Shown: positions 12,747 to 19,112 of the stretch, one piece after another
How the letters are laid out: every line of letters starts with the position of its first letter
Position numbering within the stretch: the first letter of the stretch is position 1
NCBI GenBank assembly: GCA_965151315.1
Contig: CBCTZG010000049.1
Span: forward strand, 1 to 19,112
DNA length: 19,112 nt
Origin: Avimonoglobus sp965151315
Lineage (GTDB): Bacteria; Bacillota; Clostridia; UBA1381
Direction of reading: 5' to 3'
Notes under the pieces: model-generated
Database searches by the model: none
What the model saw: the letters and a program-made list of their open reading frames with translations, nothing else
Told to the model about the DNA's origin: nothing
Made by a program: the position numbers and the translations under genes

Positions 12747-15386
12747 TTATGCTTTGATTTGCTCCGCCACTAAATCATCGATCCGGGCCAGCGCGTCGTC
12801 GATCTTATTGATATCTTTTCCGCCGCCCTGTGCCATATCCGGCTTGCCGCCGCCGGAGCCGCCGGCAATTTTTGTAATTTCCCGGATAATATTGCCCGCG
12901 TGGACGCCCTTCTGACAGGCTGCTTTGGTGGCCATGGCCAGGAACATAATTTTTCCTTCCGCCGCGCTGGCAATCACCACCAAGCCGCAGTCCAGCTTAT
13001 TTCGGATATTATCCCCCATCATCCGCAGATCATTCACACTTAATCCGTCTACCTGCGCGCAGACAAGCTCTATACCGCCGATATCCTTCTTGCCGCCCAT
13101 AATAGTCTCCGCCTGGCCGGAAGCAATCTTCGCCTGGATCGAATCCAGCTTTTTTCGGGTTTGCTTAAAGTCCTCGAAAAGGGCTTCCGCTTTCTGATCA
13201 ATATCCAAAACCGTAGTCTTCAGCACCCGGGCTGTATTTTCTACGATCCGCTCTTTCCGGGCGATATAATCCAATACGCCGTAGCCAGTAACGGCCTCAA
13301 TCCGCCGGGTACCCGCCGCCACGCCGGCCTCGGACAAGATCTTGAACAAGCCCGCCTCTGCTGTATTCCGCAAATGGCAGCCGCCGCAGAACTCAACAGA
13401 ATAATCTCCCATACTGACAACCCGGACAATCTCGCCATATTTCTCGCCAAACTGGGCTGTTGCTCCCAGCTTTTTTGCCTCATCAATAGGCAGTTCCTGC
13501 ACCAGAACGGGCAAGGCCGCTAAAATCGCGTCATTCACTTTCTGTTCAACTGCGGCGAGCTGTTCTGTGGTCATCGCCTCAAAATGGGAGAAATCAAACC
13601 GGAGATGCTCCGGCGTTACTAAAGACCCCGCCTGGGCCACATGGGAGCCCAAAACCTCTTTCAATGCTTTATGAAGCAGATGCGTAGCGGAATGGTTCCG
13701 GGCAATAGACATCCTGTTTTTCCGGTCAACCGAAAGCCGGACGGTATCGCCTACCCGCAACTCGCCTTCCAAAATTTTCGCCACGTGGCCAATCACCTTA
13801 CCCCCGGCAAACTTTTGGGTATCTGTGATCCGCGCTTTTCCCATTTCTGTGCTGATCATGCCCTTGTCGCCGACCTGGCCGCCCATTTCCGCGTAAAACG
13901 GCGTCTGGTCGCAGACGATCAGTGCGTCGTCCCCTTCTCCGGCCACATCGCTAATCTGGCCGTTGGCGCCCAGGAATAGGATTTTCCCTTCGCATTCCAG
14001 ATCTTGATAGCCTACAAATGCCGACTCTATATCGCCGTCAAAGACAAATGTCTCTTCGCTTTCCCAGCTGGAGCCGTTTTTCCGCCGGGCCCGAGCGTTG
14101 TCCTTCTGTATCTGCATCTCCTGATGGAAGCTTTCCTCGTCTACCGTCAGGCCCTGCTCGTCTAAAATCTCAATGGTCAGATCAATAGGAAATCCATAGG
14201 TATCATACAGTTTAAACGCCTTTTCACCATCTAAAACGGTCTTTCCCTGGTCATGCAGCTCCGCGATATATTCGCTGAGGATTGTTAAGCCGTTATCAAT
14301 GGTAGCGTCGAACCGTTCTTCCTCGATCTTAATAATCTTCTGGATATATTCCCGTTTTTCCGCCAATTCCGGATATGCCGACTTCGATTCGTCAATAACC
14401 GTATCCGCCACTTGATATAAAAATGGATCTTGGATATTTAAAAGCTTTCCGTGCCGGGCTGCCCGCCGCAGCAGCCTGCGCAGGACATATCCCCTGCCCT
14501 CATTGGAAGGGATCACCCCGTCAGAAACCATCATCACCGTAGACCGAATGTGGTCGGTAATTACCCGCAGGGATATATCGGTCTTTTCATTGTCCTTATA
14601 CCGTACGCCGGCAAACTCACTGATTTTTTTCATGACATTCTGCACGGTATCCACCTCAAACAGGTTGTCTACCCCCTGCATCACAACCGCCAGCCGCTCC
14701 AGGCCCATACCTGTATCAATATTGGGGTGCTCCAGACGGTTATAGTTACCTTCCTCGTCCTTGTCAAACTGGGTAAATACCAGGTTCCAGACCTCCATAT
14801 ACCGATCACAGTCGCAGCCCAGCTTGCAGTCCGGCTTGCCGCAGCCATATTCCGGGCCGCGGTCTACATGAATTTCTGAGCAGGGGCCGCAGGGGCCTGT
14901 ACCGTGCTCCCAGAAATTATCTTCCTTCCCCATCTTGACCACCCGCTCCGGGCTGACGCCGACCTCGCTGATCCAGATGTCCCGGGCCTCATCGTCTTCC
15001 TCATAAACGGTAATCCATAAATCCTCTACCGGAAACTGCAGGACCTCCGTAAAAAACTCCCATGCCCAGGCAATGGCTTCATGCTTAAAATAATCCCCAA
15101 AGGAAAAGTTCCCCAGCATCTCAAAAAACGTACCGTGCCGGGCGGTTTTCCCTACCCGCTCAATGTCCGGGGTGCGGATACATTTTTGGCAGGTTGTCAC
15201 CCGTTTGCGGGGCGGCACCTCCGCGCCGGTAAACCATTTTTTCATCGGCGCCATGCCCGAATTGATCAAAAGCAGGCTGGGGTCATTCTGAGGCACCAGG
15301 GGAAAACTCCCCAGCCGCAGGCATCCTTTGCCCTCAAAAAAGCTCAAAAATTTTTCCCGGATCTCGTTTACACCCATTTTCTCCAT
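12747..15386 (-). CDS. alaS: Alanyl-tRNA synthetase
   Basis: The 879-residue protein charges tRNA-Ala. It has the class II catalytic domain (RHGTFFEMLGNFSFGDYFK at 83-101, GTGPCGPCSEI at 162-172, DTGMGLERL at 224-232), the tRNA-recognition domain, the editing domain with zinc ligands H565, H569, C667 and H671 (NHSATHLLHKA and FCGGCH), and the DHHA1 C-Ala domain with GGSGGGKPDMAQGGG near the end. A Cys-rich stretch at 182-193 (CGKPDCKLGCDC) is usual in Firmicutes AlaS. The start at 15386 has AGAGGAG 10 nt upstream; an ATG three codons later is an alternative. Editing and synthetic sites look intact. The leader from its promoter is only about 55 nt, too short for a T-box. It heads the operon running to the PrsA-like gene. 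Confidence 0.97.
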   Translation of the reverse strand: MEKMGVNEIREKFLSFFEGKGCLRLGSFPLVPQNDPSLLLINSGMAPMKKWFTGAEVPPRKRVTTCQKCIRTPDIERVGKTARHGTFFEMLGNFSFGDYFKHEAIAWAWEFFTEVLQFPVEDLWITVYEEDDEARDIWISEVGVSPERVVKMGKEDNFWEHGTGPCGPCSEIHVDRGPEYGCGKPDCKLGCDCDRYMEVWNLVFTQFDKDEEGNYNRLEHPNIDTGMGLERLAVVMQGVDNLFEVDTVQNVMKKISEFAGVRYKDNEKTDISLRVITDHIRSTVMMVSDGVIPSNEGRGYVLRRLLRRAARHGKLLNIQDPFLYQVADTVIDESKSAYPELAEKREYIQKIIKIEEERFDATIDNGLTILSEYIAELHDQGKTVLDGEKAFKLYDTYGFPIDLTIEILDEQGLTVDEESFHQEMQIQKDNARARRKNGSSWESEETFVFDGDIESAFVGYQDLECEGKILFLGANGQISDVAGEGDDALIVCDQTPFYAEMGGQVGDKGMISTEMGKARITDTQKFAGGKVIGHVAKILEGELRVGDTVRLSVDRKNRMSIARNHSATHLLHKALKEVLGSHVAQAGSLVTPEHLRFDFSHFEAMTTEQLAAVEQKVNDAILAALPVLVQELPIDEAKKLGATAQFGEKYGEIVRVVSMGDYSVEFCGGCHLRNTAEAGLFKILSEAGVAAGTRRIEAVTGYGVLDYIARKERIVENTARVLKTTVLDIDQKAEALFEDFKQTRKKLDSIQAKIASGQAETIMGGKKDIGGIELVCAQVDGLSVNDLRMMGDNIRNKLDCGLVVIASAAEGKIMFLAMATKAACQKGVHAGNIIREITKIAGGSGGGKPDMAQGGGKDINKIDDALARIDDLVAEQIKA

Positions 15387-15446
15387 GTCCGTTTATCTCC
15401 TCTATTCCAGTTAAATTCTCTTGATCCAATAAATACCGTGCCTATT

Positions 15447-15475
15447 ATTATATAAAAATATAGCCTCTTTGTCAA
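15447..15475 (-). promoter_or_regulatory. Consensus promoter of the alaS operon
   Basis: On the minus strand, TTGACA (15470-15475), a 17-bp spacer and TATAAT (15447-15452) match the sigma-A consensus at all 12 positions. Transcription should start near 15440, leaving a short leader of about 55 nt before alaS. Confidence 0.9.
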
Positions 15476-15575
15476 GGAAAACCCCATGTTTTTCTAATAT
15501 ACCCGGCGGCAGGCGGCCAGAACAACGGCTCTGACATAAAGCTGTGGAAAATACCCACTTTATTTCCAAAATCGC

Positions 15576-15604
15576 TTGACGGGGCGGGCAGAATATTGTA
15601 TCAT
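15576..15604 (+). promoter_or_regulatory. Promoter of the DUF1624 gene leader
   Basis: TTGACG (15576-15581), a 17-bp spacer and TATCAT (15599-15604) give 10 of 12 consensus matches, facing away from alaS. Just upstream, ATAAA (15536-15540) plus GTGG (15544-15547) mirror CCAC plus TTTAT (15555-15563), an imperfect dyad that might bind a regulator. Transcription would start near 15611, about 200 nt before the gene. Confidence 0.7.
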
Positions 15605-15610
15605 GCAGAT

Positions 15611-15809
15611 AGGAGCATAATTCCACGATTTATGGACTCCATGTGAACAAACAATGGAATTTCGTTCTGGCAGATATACCTGCCCACGCAATAGAACTGA
15701 GTTTAGAAGTCGCAAAACCAAAGCTATGTCCCGGGAAAAAACATCGTTCCGCTGGTATCAGGCTATACAGATAAAATAATTTTTCCATTGCGTAAAAGGA
15801 GATGACCGC
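15611..15809 (+). other. Structured 5' leader without a recognised gene
   Basis: This stretch between the promoter and the DUF1624 gene holds no supportable coding region; the small frames starting at 15643 (GTG) and 15653 (ATG) lack ribosome sites. It can fold: CAATGGAA (15652-15659) pairs with TTCCATTG (15783-15790), closing a domain of about 140 nt. Inside it GTTCT...AGAAC encloses GGCAG...CTGCC (about 15664-15698). The right arm of the closing stem ends 3 nt before the ribosome site (15794-15801). This resembles a riboswitch or leader layout, but it matches no class that I know. Confidence 0.45.
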
Positions 15810-16586
15810 ATTCCGCAGCAAACACTGCCGCCTGGCGCCCCGCAGCCCCGGGGGATTACCGAAAAAAGCAAAAACCGGATCCAACTTTTAGATTCCCTCC
15901 GCGGTATTTTGATTCTTAGCATGATGCTGTATCACGCCTGCTGGAGCCTTGTCAATATATATGGCTTTGCCTGGTCCTGGTTTAACAGTGCATACGCTTA
16001 TTTATGGCAGCAAAGCATTTGCTGCGGGTTTATCCTGTTGTCTGGTTTTTGCTGCATCTTCAGCCATTCCCCTGTTCGGCGGGGCATGATCCTGTTTGGC
16101 TGGGGCGCGGTCATCACTTGGGCTACCATGGCGTTTTTTCCGGCAGGGGAAATCTGGTTTGGGATCCTTACCCTGCTTGGCGTGTGCATGCTGCTGATCC
16201 CAGCAGTCAAAAGGCTTCCCATTGCGCCGGCGGCGGGACTGGGCATAAGTCTGCTCCTGTTTATCCTGCTCCGGGGGATCAATGATGGAACTGCTGTTTT
16301 TGGGCTGATTCCCCTGCCCGGTGCATGGTACCGCAACTATTTTACCGCCTTTTTGGGTTTTCCCCCAGCAGATTTTTCCTCTGCGGATTATTTCCCGCTG
16401 CTGCCTTGGTTTTTCCTGTTCCTAACAGGGTACTTTACCGGCAGTCTGTTCCAGACGCTGGGCTGGCTATCCAAGCTCCGGGGGAATGTTCCGCCTTTAA
16501 GCTGGCTGGGCAGGCATTCTCTGCTTTTATACCTGCTGCATCAGCCCGTGTTTATCGGTATTATCTGGATATTGATGAACATTTAA
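15810..16586 (+). CDS. DUF1624 / heparan-alpha-glucosaminide N-acetyltransferase-like membrane protein
   Basis: A multipass membrane protein of about 258 residues, with roughly seven hydrophobic segments. The family pattern RIQLLDSLRGILILSMMLYH near the N-terminus, WFGILTLLGVCML in the middle, FPLLPWFFLFLTGYFTG and the C-terminal SLLLYLLHQPVF identify the DUF1624 (HGSNAT catalytic-type) group of putative transmembrane acyltransferases. The LLDSLRG motif lies upstream of the first canonical in-frame start (TTG at 15909), so translation must begin earlier. The frame is open back to a TAA just after 15774 and contains no ATG, GTG or TTG there. ATT at 15810 is 8 nt after AAAAGGAG and is my choice. 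An ATG at 15802 abuts the ribosome site but is in another frame and ends at 15891. The acyl acceptor is unknown; surface polysaccharide or lipid modification is a family-based guess. Confidence 0.8.
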   Translation: MPQQTLPPGAPQPRGITEKSKNRIQLLDSLRGILILSMMLYHACWSLVNIYGFAWSWFNSAYAYLWQQSICCGFILLSGFCCIFSHSPVRRGMILFGWGAVITWATMAFFPAGEIWFGILTLLGVCMLLIPAVKRLPIAPAAGLGISLLLFILLRGINDGTAVFGLIPLPGAWYRNYFTAFLGFPPADFSSADYFPLLPWFFLFLTGYFTGSLFQTLGWLSKLRGNVPPLSWLGRHSLLLYLLHQPVFIGIIWILMNI

Positions 16587-16907
16587 TTGATATCTGCCCG
16601 CAAAGCGGATGGATTTCAGTTTTGCGCATAGCCCCACTACTGGCAGGATAGCCCTGTTTTAGTCTGCCAGTAACGGTCTTGCCGTTTCCTAATTATCTTT
16701 AATTGCAGGGAAGTGCTCTTTTCCTGCATTCTTCCGCGATTTTACAACACTTATGCGCAAGTTTACCTGAGGATATCCATCCTGTTTCTAATTTTGACAG
16801 TTTCCGTAAGTAAGGAAACGGTGCAACGCATTTTACCGCGTTACACCGTTTCCCCTACATAAAAACTTTCTTATCCGATTTTGCCAAACCGCGCGTTCTG
16901 TTTTTAC
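16587..16907. other. Convergent spacer rich in hairpins, no gene seen
   Basis: No supportable coding region lies in these 321 bp between the DUF1624 gene and the dehydrogenase gene. Several inverted repeats occur in series: CCGC/GCGG at 16598-16608, TACTGGCAG/CTGCCAGTA at 16638-16672, AACGG/CCGTT at 16672-16686, TGCAGGGAA/TTTCCTGCA at 16704-16728 (one G-U pair), and the large hairpin at 16814-16853. GGAAAC at 16814 can also pair with GTTTCC at 16800-16805. The first hairpin, followed by TTTT at about 16620, may end the DUF1624 transcript. Confidence 0.6.
16814..16853. terminator. Strong hairpin downstream of the isocitrate dehydrogenase gene
   Basis: GGAAACGGTG (16814-16823) plus AACGC (16825-16829) pair with GCGTT (16838-16842) plus CACCGTTTCC (16844-16853), giving 15 pairs with one C/A mismatch and an 8-nt loop. 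It lies 54 nt past the dehydrogenase stop. No T run follows on either strand, so it is either a non-canonical terminator or a 3' stability element. Confidence 0.5.
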
Positions 16908-18074
16908 TTACATCTTCTGAATGGTTTCCATAACATAGTCCGCGAATTCGGCGCCGGTGCAGCCGGTATCCCGGCCAGTGATCACCAGCTTCTTTTCCTC
17001 GTACATACACTTGTCTAAAGCCTTTTCCAGCTGATCCGCCTGGGCTTGATAGCCAATATGGGACAGCAGCATTACACCAGCCCGGATGATCGAGCATGGA
17101 TCCGCGTATTTATCCCGGCCTTCCGTCACCATTCTAGGCGCGCTGCCGTGGATCGCCTCAAACATCGCGTACCGCTTGCCGATATTGGCGCTGCCGGCCG
17201 TACCTACGCCGCCCTGGAATTCCGCCGCTTCGTCAGTGATAATATCGCCGTACAGGTTGGGCAGAACAACAACCTGGAACTGGGTGCGCCGCTTCGGATC
17301 GACCAGCTTTGCGGTCATAATGTCGATATACCAGTCGTCCAGTTCGATCCCCGGATAGTCTTTTGCTACCTCCTGGCAGATCTTTAAGAACTTCCCATCT
17401 GTAGTTTTGATTACGTTTGCCTTGGTCACGCAGGTCACCCTGGTTTTTCCGTTTTTCTTGGCATACTCAAAAGCCGCCCTGGCGATCCGCTCCGAGCCCT
17501 CCTGGGTCGTTACAGTAAAGTCTACCGCCAGGTCGTCGTTTACATGTACGCCTCTGGAGCCAACCGCATAGCCGCCTTCCGTATTTTCCCGGTAGAACGT
17601 CCAGTCGATCCCCTGCTCCGGCACCTTGACCGGCCGCACGTTGGCGAACAGATCCAGCTCCTTGCGCATAGCTACATTAGCGCTTTCGATATTGGGCCAG
17701 GGATCACCCGCCCGCGGGGTAGTTGTGGGGCCCTTGAGGATCACATGGCAGGTTTTCAGCTCCGCCAGCACATCGTCTGGGATTGGCTTATTGGCTGCCA
17801 CCCGGTTTTCAATGGTCAATCCGTTAATCACTTTGAACTCTACTTTTCCCGCCTGAACCTCGTCCTTTAGCAGAAACTCCAGGATCCGCTGGGCCTCATG
17901 GGTAATTGCCGGGCCGATTCCGTCCCCGCCGCAGACACCGATGATAATTTTATCCAGCTTGGAATAGTCAATAAATTCCTTTTCGGTTTTCATCCTCTCA
18001 ATCCGGGCCTTTTGATCCTGCAAAACGGCCGCAAACTTATCTACCGCCGCCTGAATATCCGCGTCATATGCCAT
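16908..18074 (-). CDS. icd: Isocitrate/isopropylmalate dehydrogenase family protein, probably isocitrate dehydrogenase
   Basis: The 388-residue protein is a beta-decarboxylating dehydrogenase: GGDGIGP at 49-55, substrate arginines in MRKELDLFANVRP (R137, R147) and YRENTEGG (R162), catalytic K218 region TKAN, metal-binding aspartates in LPNLYGDIITDEAAE (D277, D281), and the coenzyme loop EAIHGSAP at 306-313. RENTEGG is more like isocitrate than isopropylmalate dehydrogenases, and the preceding aconitase gene supports isocitrate oxidation to 2-oxoglutarate. An N-terminal helical extension of about 40 residues precedes the first strand. The coenzyme (NAD or NADP) is not clear, because the selectivity region RMVTEGRDKYADP differs from the classic patterns. 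The ATG at 18074 has AAAGGA upstream. It follows the aconitase gene by 19 nt, so the two form an operon. Confidence 0.88.
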   Translation of the reverse strand: MAYDADIQAAVDKFAAVLQDQKARIERMKTEKEFIDYSKLDKIIIGVCGGDGIGPAITHEAQRILEFLLKDEVQAGKVEFKVINGLTIENRVAANKPIPDDVLAELKTCHVILKGPTTTPRAGDPWPNIESANVAMRKELDLFANVRPVKVPEQGIDWTFYRENTEGGYAVGSRGVHVNDDLAVDFTVTTQEGSERIARAAFEYAKKNGKTRVTCVTKANVIKTTDGKFLKICQEVAKDYPGIELDDWYIDIMTAKLVDPKRRTQFQVVVLPNLYGDIITDEAAEFQGGVGTAGSANIGKRYAMFEAIHGSAPRMVTEGRDKYADPCSIIRAGVMLLSHIGYQAQADQLEKALDKCMYEEKKLVITGRDTGCTGAEFADYVMETIQKM

Positions 18075-18093
18075 TTTTATCCATCCTTTCCGC

Positions 18094-19112
18094 TTATGAA
18101 TTTTGTTTTGTATAGTTCAGCAGCCCGCCAGCATACAGCATTTCCTTCTGCCGCGGGGACAGATTCACAGCCGTCTGGAACCGGAAGCCTTTTGTCGTGT
18201 CTTCTACCTCGATCACATCGCCAGCCCGCAGCTGCTGGGCGACGCCTGTAATTTTCAACTGGTCGCCTTGGTCGATCCGTTCATAATCCGTCTCGTCCAC
18301 AAACGTCAGCGGCAGGATCCCGGCGTTTACCAGGTTTGCCATGTGGATCCGGGCAAAGGATTTTGTCAGCACCGCCTTGACCCCCAGATACAAGGGCGCC
18401 AGCGCCGCGTGCTCTCGGGAGGAGCCCTGGCCGTAGTTGGAGCCGCCTACAATAATGGACTTGCCTAAATCCAACGCCCGCTGGTAGAATTTCTCGTCGC
18501 AGACCGAGAAGCAATGTTTAGAAATTTCCGGGATGTTGGAGCGCAGGGGCAGGATTTTCGCCCCGGCAGGAATAATGTGGTCAGTTGTAATATTGTCGCC
18601 GACCTTCAAGCTGCAGGGGGCGTCGATGGTCTGGGCCAACGGCTCTGCAACCGGGAAAGGCTTGATGTTCGGCCCGCGGAGTATCTCCACTGTATCCATA
18701 TCCGCCTCCGCCACAGGCGGAACCACCATATTATCGTTAATTATAAATGTTTCCGGCATAACGAATTCCGGCATATCCCCCAAGGTACGGGGATCCGTCA
18801 GATACCCGGTCAGAGCGCTGGCCGCAGCCAGCTCCGGCGATACCAGATAAACCTGGGCATCTTTTGTACCGGACCGGCCCTCAAAATTCCGGTTAAAAGT
18901 CCGAAGGGATATCCCCTTAGAGTTGGGGGACTGGCCCATTCCGATGCAGGGGCCGCAAGCGCTTTCCAAAATCCGCGCGCCGGCGTCGATCATGACAGAC
19001 AACGCCCCGTTTTGGGCCAGCATATTCAAAACCTGCTTGGAGCCCGGGGCGATGGACAGGGAAACATCCGGATGCACTGTCCTGCCTTTTAAGATATGGG
19101 CTACCTTCATCA
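18094..19112 (-). CDS. Aconitate hydratase, N-terminal part beyond window
   Basis: This is the C-terminal 339 codons or so of an aconitase-family hydrolyase; the frame is open to the right edge and the start lies outside. ACGPCIGMGQSPNSKG contains the two clustered Cys ligands (CGPC) of the 4Fe-4S centre. The swivel domain shows GDNITTDHIIPAGAKILPLRSN and the active-site loop SNYGQGSSREHAALAP. Together they match the single-chain aconitases of about 640 residues common in Clostridia and Aquifex rather than the two-subunit LeuCD isopropylmalate isomerase. The enzyme turns citrate into isocitrate for the dehydrogenase encoded 19 nt downstream. No citrate synthase gene is visible; the upstream gene of this operon is outside the window. 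The oxidative branch so formed probably supplies 2-oxoglutarate for glutamate. Confidence 0.93.
   Translation of the reverse strand, partial: MKVAHILKGRTVHPDVSLSIAPGSKQVLNMLAQNGALSVMIDAGARILESACGPCIGMGQSPNSKGISLRTFNRNFEGRSGTKDAQVYLVSPELAAASALTGYLTDPRTLGDMPEFVMPETFIINDNMVVPPVAEADMDTVEILRGPNIKPFPVAEPLAQTIDAPCSLKVGDNITTDHIIPAGAKILPLRSNIPEISKHCFSVCDEKFYQRALDLGKSIIVGGSNYGQGSSREHAALAPLYLGVKAVLTKSFARIHMANLVNAGILPLTFVDETDYERIDQGDQLKITGVAQQLRAGDVIEVEDTTKGFRFQTAVNLSPRQKEMLYAGGLLNYTKQNS

Noticed and set aside
15387..15446. T-box riboswitch in front of alaS
   Set aside because: The perfect promoter leaves only about 55 nt of leader, far too short for a T-box, and no T-box sequence or terminator hairpin is visible.
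15643..15780. Small peptide genes in the DUF1624 leader (GTG at 15643 or ATG at 15653)
   Set aside because: Both frames lack a ribosome site at a workable distance, and their products resemble nothing I recognise; the base pairing fits a leader RNA better.
15802..15891. 29-codon frame starting at ATG 15802 as the true gene start
   Set aside because: The ATG directly abuts the GGAG ribosome site, leaving no spacing. It is out of frame with the membrane protein and ends before it, and no canonical slippery heptamer in the right phase is present.

Overview
The window looks like a chromosomal segment from an anaerobic Firmicute (Clostridia or Negativicutes; the genus cannot be told from sequence alone). 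This rests on a Clostridium-type Rex repressor, a stand-alone CarD protein, a fused IspDF enzyme of the MEP isoprenoid pathway, Firmicutes-type AlaS, strong AGGAGG-like ribosome sites, and consensus sigma-A-type promoters with extended -10 boxes. Almost all of it is housekeeping coding sequence on the minus strand. I see no tRNA, rRNA, CRISPR array, prophage or intact insertion sequence.

Layout. (1) 1-2908, minus strand: carD and ispDF form one transcription unit. rex has its own promoter with a Rex-box palindrome, and a P-loop ATPase gene that runs off the left edge follows it. (2) 2909-4352: a divergent control region followed by two plus-strand genes, a NusG-domain-II membrane-anchored protein and a Gx-family multipass protein. 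The control region holds a promoter-hairpin-terminator unit and then a second promoter buried in a perfect 22-bp palindrome. (3) 4309-15475, minus strand: a long operon-like series alaS, truB, ribF, glmU, pth, mfd and a PrsA-like lipoprotein gene, starting at a perfect consensus promoter and ending at a bidirectional terminator. It covers tRNA charging and modification, flavin and cell-wall precursor synthesis, peptidyl-tRNA recycling, transcription-coupled repair and extracellular folding. (4) 15476-16907: a divergent plus-strand gene for a DUF1624 / heparan-alpha-glucosaminide N-acetyltransferase-like membrane protein. It has a roughly 200-nt structured leader and apparently an ATT start codon, and a hairpin-rich convergent spacer follows it. 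(5) 16908-19112, minus strand: the end of an aconitase gene and a complete isocitrate/isopropylmalate dehydrogenase-family gene, which together would convert citrate to 2-oxoglutarate.

The protein genes are mostly ordinary. The unexplained signals are in the intergenic DNA: the putative short transcript at 3075-3140, the palindrome over the NusG-II/Gx promoter, the folded leader plus ATT start at 15611-15812, and the hairpin cluster at 16598-16853. None of these proves a new system. The first three are the best candidates for undescribed regulation.
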